Shown one piece after another: positions 8,780-15,142 of a DNA stretch of 15,142 bases; the first letter of the stretch is position 1; every line of letters begins with the position of its first letter. A program made the position numbers and the translations under genes. Source of the stretch: Paracamarosporium sp. OC-R06-R3 (taxonomy: Eukaryota > Ascomycota > Dothideomycetes > Pleosporales > Didymosphaeriaceae); the NCBI GenBank assembly GCA_019828545.1, contig JACVRA010000596.1, positions 1 through 15,142 of the forward strand, read 5' to 3'. Below the pieces are notes generated by a model. The model was not told the origin of the DNA and made no database searches. It saw only the letters and a program-made list of their open reading frames with translations.

Positions 8780-9345
8780 AGATTAGTAGCTAAATATATA
8801 ACTAAATTTAAAAAAAATATTAACTAAATTAAATAAAAAAAATATTCTTAATATTATACTTTTACTAAGAACTTAAGAAGTTTATTAAATAAAAACTTTT
8901 ATATAATAATACTATAATTAATATACTTTAAAAACTTATAAATTAATCTATTTTAATTAATTTAAAATAGTATAACTTAAAATAAAACTTATACTATAAT
9001 TTAAAAGGAGTAGAATATAAAAGACTAATATTTAAAAAAAACTATTAAACTTTATAACTACTATTATATACTCTAAAAACTAATTATAAATATTAACTTA
9101 TAAAAGGAATCTACTATAGTTAACTTAATATTTTAATAAAAGAATAAGAAAGAAATCTATAAGCTATTAAAAAATTATTTAATAAAGTTATAAAACTTAA
9201 TAATATTACTTTAGTACTTAAAAATAAATATAATAAGAGTACGTCTATATAAAGGACTATAGTAAAATAAAAAACTTATACTTATTTTATATATTATAAG
9301 CTAAGATATATAGCTAGGAACTATAAATTTAAAAATAAGGTTATT
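8780..9345 (+). pseudogene. Gag remnant with CCHC zinc knuckle (element E)
   Basis: In frame 1 a perfect C-X2-C-X4-H-X4-C pattern lies at 9283-9324 once RIP is reversed: C-F-I-C-H-K-x-G-H-I-A-R-D-C, now written with Tyr codons at all four metal-binding positions (9283, 9292, 9307, 9322). A Lys-rich tail follows. Upstream in the same frame, about 9110-9240 reads as a helical, charged stretch (L-I-K-E-x-E-R-N-L, then A-L-K-x-K-Y-N-K-S-T), consistent with the end of a capsid domain. Zinc knuckles of this form bind the element's RNA. The start and upstream domain boundaries are not visible. Confidence 0.68.
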
Positions 9346-9927
9346 AAATAGTTAAATATATTAATCTCTTTTAAATTAATAATAAAATAAGAACTAAAAA
9401 AAGAATAGAAAGTTATCTTAATTAAAAAATAAATATAAAGGCTTAATAAAATTATAATACTTTTATTAATAAGTAAAGAGTAATATAGTATAAGTAACCC
9501 TAATAATAAATATTAAAAAGAAAATAAAAAAAATATTTTACCTAGAATACCTATACCCTATTTAAATATAAAAGAAAAAGAAAATATTTTAATAATTAAT
9601 ATATAAAACTACTTTAAAGAACTCTAATAATTAAGAAATAAAAATATACTTATAAAAAATATTTTATACTTAAGTAGTATTTATTAAAAGTAAAAAGTAA
9701 TATATACTTTATTAGTAAACTAAACTTAAATTAATATCTACTATAATAATAATAAAAATATAAAAGTAATATATTAAAATAAGAAATTTTTTTATTAGTA
9801 ATAATATAACTTAAATTATTAAAATCTTATATATCTAAGACTATATATAAAATACTATAAGTATAATATATATATAATATATTATAAAAAGAGAAAGAAT
9901 TAAATTTTAAACTATAATACTTATTTA
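9346..9927 (+). other. Unassigned part of element E
   Basis: These 580 bases follow the zinc knuckle, where a protease would be expected. I looked for a D-S-G or D-T-G motif in all frames, allowing RIP changes, and found none I trust. The sequence is A-rich on this strand and ends in a TA-repeat stretch (about 9840-9890) just before element D's LTR. Confidence 0.4.
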
Positions 9928-10167
9928 TATAAGAATAAACTTAGTCTTCTATATTAAAAATAGTTAATAAGGTAAGTTAACTCTATTTTAGTTATACTAA
10001 AATAAGAAAATAATAAATATAAAAAATATACTTACTTTTATATATAATTATTAAATAAAATAATATTCTACTTTAAGTAATAACGTTATATAAGGTAGTT
10101 ATATTTAAGTATATAATTATATTTAAATATAAGATTATATAATTTACTAATATACTAGGCTATTATA
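9928..10167 (-). repeat. 3' LTR of element D
   Basis: It is the reverse-complement match of the C LTR: same start (TATAATAG on the - strand, from 10167 downward), same polypurine tract beside it at about 10170-10182, same end near 9928, length about 240 bases. It shares the block TATATAACGTTA, here at 10082-10093. Having two independent copies with the same ends makes these LTR borders the firmest in the window. Confidence 0.75.
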
Positions 10168-10209
10168 TTACTTCTTTTTAAGGTAGACTTAGTTTTTTAA
10201 ATTTATTAA

Positions 10210-10990
10210 CTTTTATCTTTTCTTTTATTATTTACTTTATATTAACTTATTTATAGTTTTATTATCTTTTTTTATTATCTTTAGCTACTTTTTTATTTTA
10301 TATACTTTTAATTATACTTTTAACTATACTAGTAGTTTAGGTTTATTTAAATAGACTAAATAATAGTCTTTAACTTTTTATAAAATATTTATAAATTCTT
10401 AAGTATTATACTATATAGGGTTAAAATTATAGTTAATTTAAGTAGTTTTATACTATAAATGTTTTTAATAGATATAATTATTAAGAATTTTATTAATTTA
10501 CTACTTAAAGTTATTATTAACTTTTATTAATTCTTCTTCTAGTTTTATTTAACTTAGAAGTATCTTAGTAGTAGCTTTTTATAAGTAATTTATATAAAAG
10601 ACATTATATATATATAATAAAAGCCTAACTTAGTAAAAATAGCTTTTTATAGTAGTAATAAAGTAGAGTTTATATATCTACTAATTAAGCTTTTAATTAA
10701 AGTAGTTAGTAGTAAAACCCCTTAATATAATATAAACTTAATTATTAATAAAAAAGTTTAACTTTTAATATTTTTTATTTATCTATTATACTTAGTATTT
10801 TTAAACTTAAGCTATTCCTCTTTATATTATTTCTATAGTAGTATTAGTAGCTTTATAGTATATTTTAATATAGTTTTATACCTCTTTTTAAAATATCTAC
10901 TCTTTAATTATAAATAATAACTTAGTATATTTCTTTTAGTTTTAATAATAGACTACTTAGTATTTAAACTTAATTTTATATAGTAAAAGG
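10210..10990 (-). pseudogene. Element D integrase C-terminal region and chromodomain remnant
   Basis: It matches 7490-8280 of copy C in reverse complement. The chromodomain equivalent is at about 10520-10350, including the block that in C reads L-Q-Y-K before the stop-converted Trp. Identification depends on the pairing with C and on the position between integrase and LTR; taken alone, the motif is weak. ATG on the + strand at 10459-10461 is incidental. Confidence 0.6.
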
Positions 10991-11640
10991 CCTATAGTCT
11001 TATAAAGTAAAATAGCCTAAGCCTAATTTATATAAAGTAGTAAATTAAACTAGTTATTTTAATAATAATTAATAAAGAAATATAGGTACTAGTTAATATA
11101 CTAGTTTATAATCTTTATATTATTATTTATTTAAAAATAATAGGCTATAAAGAGCTTCTACTTAATTTTTATAAAGTAATATAGCTTATTTATAAATATT
11201 AAAATAAATTATTGGCCTTAATTAGAAATAATTAACTTAGATAGACTATATATCTATTAAATATAATAATAGTATATATCTACTACTTATTCTACTATAG
11301 CTATCTTATAATAAGGTAAAAAGAAGTAGTACTTATTTAAATAATTAACTATTATAAAGGTATTATTATACTCCTTTTTATTAAATAAAAATAATTTAAA
11401 ATTTATTAAAATATCTTACTATACTTACTCTAGTATAAGTAGTAATTTTAGTAGTTTAAAAGTATAATTATAAAATATATAATTCTATTAATAAACTTTA
11501 TAAACTATTATATAAGTATTAATATCTTTAATTATCTTTAATTAGTAATATTAATTTTTAAGTAGTTTAACTATTTTCTTCTTTTTTAAATAAGTAATAA
11601 TTTATATAGTGTAGACTACTTAAATAAAATAAATATATAA
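10990..11640 (-). pseudogene. Element D integrase remnant
   Basis: The zinc-binding C-x-x-C equivalent is at about 11502-11491 (now Y-K-V-Y). Catalytic positions on the - strand are D1 at 11403-11401 (now AAT), D2 at 11223-11221 (now AAT) and Glu at 11115-11113 (now AAG, a simple RIP product of GAG). Spacings are again 59 and 35 residues. After D2 the codons read GGC CAA TAA, where copy C has AGC CTA TAA; the CAA keeps an unmutated CpA, rare in this window. No indel is needed between D1 and Glu. Confidence 0.87.
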
Positions 11641-11949
11641 AAAGTAAATAGTAGAGATAAATAATTAACTTAAGTAGAAAAATAAACCCTTATTATTTAA
11701 TTATTATATTAAATTATTAGTTAATACTTTATCTTATAGCTTTTATAAGATCTTATTAATATAGTTTACTTTAATAACTTAATTTATAAGTATATATAGG
11801 TCGTCTAAAGGTAGAAAAGCTATAAAGATATTAAATATAATAATTTTAAATTAAAGTAACTATAAACCTTAAATAATAAGGTTATATAATTAATATATAT
11901 ATATTTAAACTATACTAATATTTAACTACTTTACTTATAAAAAAGGTTT

Positions 11950-12365
11950 TATATAAGCTACTTTATTTTTCTTTTTTTAAGTTTATAGCTTTTTTTATTT
12001 TTATAATAGTATATTAGCTACTACGTTTACTATACTTAATTAATAAGTAAACTTTAGGTTAAAATTAACTACTATTATTATCTAGTATATCTATTAAAGT
12101 ATAAGCTCTTTCTTAGTTAAAAAGTATTTAAGTACTTAATAGTTAATAATAATACTAAATAGTTAAAGTATTTATAAGCTAATAAACTAAAACTTCTACT
12201 CCTTAAGGCTATAAATAACTATAAGTGTTTTTTTATTATATATATTATAGTTTATCTATAGTCTATTTATAGTTTTTAAGTAAAAGGTAACTAATTACTA
12301 AAGACTATTATTTTATAGTTATAATAATACTTTAATAATAATACTATTATTTACGTTTATTTTTA
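11950..12365 (-). pseudogene. Element D RNase H remnant (truncated)
   Basis: On the - strand codons fit P-V-A-F-Y-S-R-K near 12310-12290, N-Y-N-I-Y-D-K-x-T-L-A-V-I-x-S-L-K-E-W at about 12265-12210, and L-K-Y-F-L-T-K-K-E-L-T-x-R-Q at about 12135-12095. V-D-F-x-x-K-L-T-Y-R at about 12065 and V-x-A-V-A-D-A-L-S-R-K at about 12030-12000 end the domain. The N-terminal E-T-D-A-S block is missing, so the domain is cut at about 12365. The end motif marks the RNase H to integrase linker and agrees with the position in elements A and F. Confidence 0.78.
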
Positions 12366-12374
12366 TATATATAT

Positions 12375-12653
12375 ATTAATATAGGGTTACTTAAAGCTCC
12401 GAGCTTAGTATAGCTCTAGGTAGAGGTATATAAAAGTATATAGTTAAAGGATAATCTAGGATAAATTAAATACTCTATAGGCCTAGTATAAAAGAATATA
12501 AAAAAGCTATTAAGCTATCTATAGTTAAAAGCTGGCTATATAAGTAGGCCTAATCTACGTTGCCAAGATCTTATTTATTTAAGCTTTTAATAATTATAGC
12601 TTAACTAAGCTACTAAGGCCTAATATAATTAGTAAGTCTTAAGCTTTATTATA
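12375..12653 (-). repeat. Putative 3' LTR of element F
   Basis: On the - strand a purine tract (about 12666-12654, AAGTAAAAAGAAG) is followed by TATAATAAAGC, mirroring the tract plus TATAATAG of C and D. The stretch ends where element D's RNase H begins, giving about 280 bases. It is the least RIP-mutated part of the window: it keeps CTGGC, TTGCCAAG and CTCCGAGC, and looks visibly richer in G and C. At 12402-12417 the sequence GAGCTTAGTATAGCTC is a perfect 5-bp-stem inverted repeat. The partner LTR is outside the window. Confidence 0.55.
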
Positions 12654-12745
12654 CTTCTTTTTACTTAAACTTTATAAATAGTTTCTTATTTATACTTATT
12701 AAAGCTATATAGGTTTACTAGCTACTTAATACTATATTCTTAGTT
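12654..12745 (-). other. Element F spacer between chromodomain and LTR
   Basis: A short stretch with no recognisable motif apart from the purine tract at its LTR end. It probably held the last codons of the polyprotein and the polypurine tract. Confidence 0.4.
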
Positions 12746-13400
12746 ATAAATCTATTTATCTAAAGCTACTAAAAGACCTAGCCTATTTAAGTACCTATTA
12801 TAAAAGCTTTTAAGTTTATAAGGAGCTTTTATAAAGTTTAAAATTAAATATTATATAAGGTCTAGATTATAGTTTAACTATTTAACTTAATATTTTAGTA
12901 ATTTATATATTAGCTTATTAACTAAGATCTCTTTTACCTTCTATTCTTCTATGCTATTAATAAGTATTACTAGTAGCTTAAGTACTTCTTATCTTAGTAG
13001 TAAGTCCTATAAATCCTTATAAAGTAAATTTAAGGTAAATATATTATAAATTCTAAAGCTATAGAATAGCTTTAGTTAATAAATATAATTTATTTACTTA
13101 AGTACCTTAAATAGACCTTTCTACTTATTTACTAGCTTTTAGTTAAGCTAAAATATAATTAGGTTTTATATATTTAAGTATACTATATTACCTATACTTT
13201 AATTAACTAGTCTATAGTATTAGTTAACTATTAATCTTATTTAATCTTAAGCTTTTTATATATTATCTTTAGTTAGCTATTAAGTAGTATATATATACTA
13301 GGCTAGTTTTTAAGTATTTTAATAGTTAATTAGGTCCTTTAGCTAAGTTAATAATAAGCCTACCTAATCTTAGCTCTACTATAGCTTTAAGTTATATAAG
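12745..13400 (-). pseudogene. Element F integrase C-terminal region and chromodomain remnant
   Basis: The chromodomain is read from 12957 down to about 12750: M-E-E-W-K-V-x-E-I-L-V-N-K-L, L-K-Y-x-V-K-W-L-x-Y-N-P-D-x-T-W-Y-P, A-P-x-K-L-x-S-F-H, then N-R-x-G-P-L-V-A-L-D-K-W. It is the best preserved chromodomain in the window and matches the typical fungal chromovirus form with W-Y-P and a following R-P-G-P-like stretch. Three Trp codons are stops. Between 13400 and 12960 lies the less clear module after the catalytic core. Confidence 0.78.
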
Positions 13401-14180
13401 ATCTTATATAGAGATATACTAATAGCTAAATAAGGTAATATTATTTAGGCTTTATTAATTAATAGTAGTAGTAAACTTTAATTAATTTAATAATAAAATA
13501 TAAATAGCTATAAATACTAATTAATATATTTATTTATAATTTCTATTTAACTATTAGTCTCTTTATAGTAGGTAGTTAATAGCTTAACCTTAATACCTAA
13601 TATTCTATAAAACTTAGACTAGAATATAGAGATAAATTAGAGGCTATAATTTAAAATAATAGTTTTAAGTATATAGCTAAATTAATATATCTACTATATA
13701 AATAATTTAGCTATACTATAGACATCTATAGTCTTATAGTATAAAATAGATACTATATACTTTAATAGCTTATTAATAATAACTATAATTTAATTATAAC
13801 TAGCTTTATTCTTTAAAAACTCCTTAAAATCTATATAGAGGTACTACATAGGCTAATTAGAAATAGATAAAAAATATAGTAGACTAATTAATTAAGTCTA
13901 CTAAAAATAAATACGTCTATATAGAATATAGTTATATATATATTACTTATAGATAACCTCTATTCCTTTTTAATAATATTATTAGGCTAGTAGCTAATAG
14001 GTCTTAGTATAGCTAAAATAAATAAAAGACTTTTAATTATAGGCTTTATAAATAAGGTATATATATAGTATTAAATTAGGTTAAATATAAAGTTAATTAT
14101 TATATAGTAGTAATCTACTTTTAATTTAATACTTATTAAATAGACTACTTTATTCTTTCTAAAAGCTAGCTTAATTTATC
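13400..14180 (-). pseudogene. Element F integrase remnant
   Basis: Catalytic D1 is intact as GAT at 13831-13829 (on the - strand) in I-D-F-K-E-F, followed by K-A-x-Y-N and V-I-I-N-K-L. D2 is at 13651-13649 (now AAT) in S-D-x-x-x-Q-F-I-S. Glu is intact as GAA at 13543-13541 in E-T-N-x-x-I-E-I-I-N-K-Y. Spacings are 59 and 35 residues, identical to C and D. The N-terminal zinc-binding part, expected at about 13900-14150, cannot be read securely. No indel is needed across the catalytic core. Confidence 0.87.
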
Positions 14181-14269
14181 TATAATAGGGCTTTAATTAG
14201 TTCTAAGAAATTTAGGCTTATAAAGTTTTAATTAGTTAATAAGGTAAATACCTTAACTTAAGCTATTAA

Positions 14270-14760
14270 TTAAGCTATATATTTTAAAGTTAAATTAGAA
14301 TTGATTTGGCCATCTAGTCTATATAGATTAAAAAAGACTTAAGATTAATTATTATACTAAGTAATTTTAAGGTTTACTAGATTCTACTTTTATTAACTTA
14401 AAATATCTACTTAAATATTACTCTTATTTAGGGTATACTAGATTTAGAAGTTAAATAAAGCTAATAGCTCTAACTAGTAGACTTGTCTAATATTAAGTAC
14501 CTTAATAGTTATAAAATACTTTAGTAATTAATAATTAAAATATATTTATATAATAGCTTAAGTAGAAGCTAATTTAATATACTATTTAATAAAGGCTATA
14601 ATAATAATAAATAATTCCTTATTATAAATCTCTTAGTTTAATTCTAAGCCTAATAGTACTTAACTATAAAAAGTAATTAAATAGGTTTAATTATTAAAGT
14701 ACTTTTATAATAGGATATTTATAATTACTCTATTAGATATATTAGTCTTTATCTTAATAG
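14270..14760 (-). pseudogene. Element F RNase H remnant
   Basis: On the - strand, codons at about 14751-14720 fit I-E-T-D-A-S-N-x-V-I. At about 14655-14585 they fit A-E-L-N-Y-E-I-Y-D-K-E-L-L-A-I-I-x-A-F-I-E-W. At about 14319-14290 they fit R-W-x-N-Q-F-x-x-F-D-F-K-I. The last motif includes a stretch (14302-14318) with intact TGG, CCA and CAA-type sequence, unusual in this window. Different motifs sit in different frames, so small indels are present. Confidence 0.8.
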
Positions 14761-15142
14761 ATAACTTTAAATTAAAATAGTAGAGTATAAAGATAACTAA
14801 TACTACTTTCTTAATTTAATTAAATACCTTATTATAGTCTAAATCTTATATAAATAGTACCTAAGGGCTTTATAGGGTACTTAATAACTTAATAATATAT
14901 AAAAAGTTTTATATAAACTATTAATAAAATTTAGTAAAGCTTAAAAAGGACTTAACTATAGTAATTATAATTAACTTCTTTTAATTATATAGTACTTTTA
15001 CCTTAGTAGGATTAACCTCTAAACTAGTATTAATAAGTATATAGTTTAAATATTAAGTTTAAAAGACGTAGAACTTACTTTTCTTAATATTAACTTAAAG
15101 ATCTATCTAACATAGCCTATTAAGTACCTTTTATATATAATT
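14760..15142 (-). pseudogene. Element F reverse transcriptase C-terminal remnant (cut by window end)
   Basis: Downstream of the RT catalytic box, which lies outside the window, the - strand begins with codons fitting H-L-I-G-H-V-R-x-I-F-K at about 15131-15099 and F-K-L-N-I just after, the usual block following D-D-I-L-I. Then come F-x-K-F-Y-R-R-F-I-R-N-F-S and I-I-R-P-L-S-T-L near 14945-14880, the connection between RT and RNase H. Some frame changes occur. The identification is firm from order and spacing to the RNase H that follows. Confidence 0.75.

Larger units (their letters stand above)
8553..9927 (+). mobile_element. Element E: internal fragment of another LTR retroelement
   Basis: This 1.4 kb lies between the 3' ends of C and D and shows no similarity to either. 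It carries a gag-type zinc knuckle on the + strand and no visible LTR. The neighbouring elements both end against it, so it is best read as the sequence into which C and D inserted, the rest of E having been displaced outward. About 8553-8780 shows nothing recognisable. Family is uncertain: the compact CX2CX4HX4C with a basic tail and a helical stretch before it would suit a Ty1/Copia Gag, but a Gypsy Gag is possible. Confidence 0.55.
9928..12010 (-). repeat. Right arm of long inverted repeat
   Basis: This is the partner of 6460-8552. The two arms lie about 1.4 kb apart and are tail to tail with respect to the retroelements they carry. A transcript through both arms could fold into a very long duplex. 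By-eye comparison shows mostly transition differences, with clusters of small A-run length changes. Confidence 0.88.
9928..12365 (-). mobile_element. Element D: inverted second copy of the element C family
   Basis: Read on the - strand, D runs from the middle of RNase H (12365) through integrase and chromodomain to a 3' LTR ending at 9928. It extends further upstream into RNase H, with better preservation, than C. It stops at 12365 against the putative 3' LTR of element F, in mid-domain, as expected if F inserted into D. Gag, protease and RT of D would then be to the right of the window. Confidence 0.82.
12370..15142 (-). mobile_element. Element F: RIP-degraded Ty3/Gypsy chromovirus, 5' part outside window
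   Basis: Read right to left, F shows the end of RT, RNase H, integrase, chromodomain and putative 3' LTR. It belongs to the same lineage as C and D (D-F-K-E-F-P-x-x-K-A-G-Y after the first catalytic Asp) but is clearly divergent from both. Catalytic D1 and Glu codons of integrase and some TGG and CCA codons survive, so parts of it carry fewer mutations than A, C and D. It breaks element D in mid RNase H, suggesting a later insertion. Confidence 0.82.

Noticed and set aside
12380..12750. C-terminal part of a LINE (Tad-type) RNase H region on the - strand
   Set aside because: A short readable stretch with W-Q-R-R looked LINE-like, but the neighbouring integrase and chromodomain are Gypsy, and position plus purine tract fit an LTR better.
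12951..12953. ATG as a start codon
   Set aside because: It lies on the strand opposite to the chromodomain of F and is followed by stops within a few codons.
1..15142. Mitochondrial, apicomplexan or other naturally AT-rich genome
   Set aside because: These have plenty of TG, CA and ATG and open reading frames. Here those dinucleotides are selectively lost, and the coding remnants are nuclear Gypsy pol.
1..15142. Functional protein genes in any frame
   Set aside because: ATG is nearly absent and TAA/TAG occur every few codons in all frames. Every recognised domain contains stops and lost catalytic residues.
1..15142. CRISPR arrays, tRNA or rRNA genes, group I/II introns
   Set aside because: No regularly spaced repeats, cloverleaf pieces or conserved rRNA blocks were seen on either strand; the tandem hairpins at 6086-6183 are too few and lie in a putative LTR.

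Overview
The window is a block of extremely AT-rich, gene-dead fungal heterochromatin made of nested LTR retrotransposons. CpA and TpG are almost absent from all 15 kb. I find only about a dozen and a half of each by eye, and six ATG triplets on the + strand. TpA is everywhere, while C survives mostly in CT/CC and G in AG/GG. That is the signature of repeat-induced point mutation (RIP, C to T mainly at CpA), known from filamentous ascomycetes (Pezizomycotina). CpG-methylation decay would enrich TpG/CpA, so it does not fit. I cannot name the species. No host gene, tRNA, rRNA or CRISPR array is visible.

Layout, left to right. (A) 1 to about 6250, + strand: a Ty3/Gypsy chromovirus missing its 5' end. 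It has gag with a zinc knuckle (about 110-705), an unassigned 1.1 kb, then protease (1808-2110), reverse transcriptase (2440-3060), RNase H (3275-3690), integrase (4020-4720), a C-terminal chromodomain (5100-5245), a 3' untranslated stretch and a putative 3' LTR from about 5961. (C) about 6260-8552, + strand: the 3' part of a second Gypsy lineage (RNase H remnant, integrase, chromodomain, 3' LTR 8316-8552). (E) 8553-9927, + strand: an island of another retroelement with a clear gag zinc knuckle at 9283-9324. (D) 9928 to about 12365, - strand: a second copy of C in inverted orientation, with its 3' LTR at 9928-10167. (F) about 12370-15142, - strand: a third element of the same lineage as C/D (end of RT, RNase H, integrase, chromodomain, putative 3' LTR 12375-12653), running off the right edge.

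C and D form an inverted repeat with arms of about 2.2-2.3 kb around a 1.4 kb spacer. The simplest history is that E is the oldest host, C and D inserted convergently into it, and later A landed in C and F in D. No protein here can be made: TAG/TAA replaces Gln, Trp and Arg codons throughout. Yet reading frames are kept over long distances. A holds one frame from about 3275 to 5260, and all four integrases keep the catalytic spacing, so inactivation was by point mutation and not by deletion. Pol motifs were read by treating A as possible former G and T as possible former C. All family calls rest on that reading and not on a database search.
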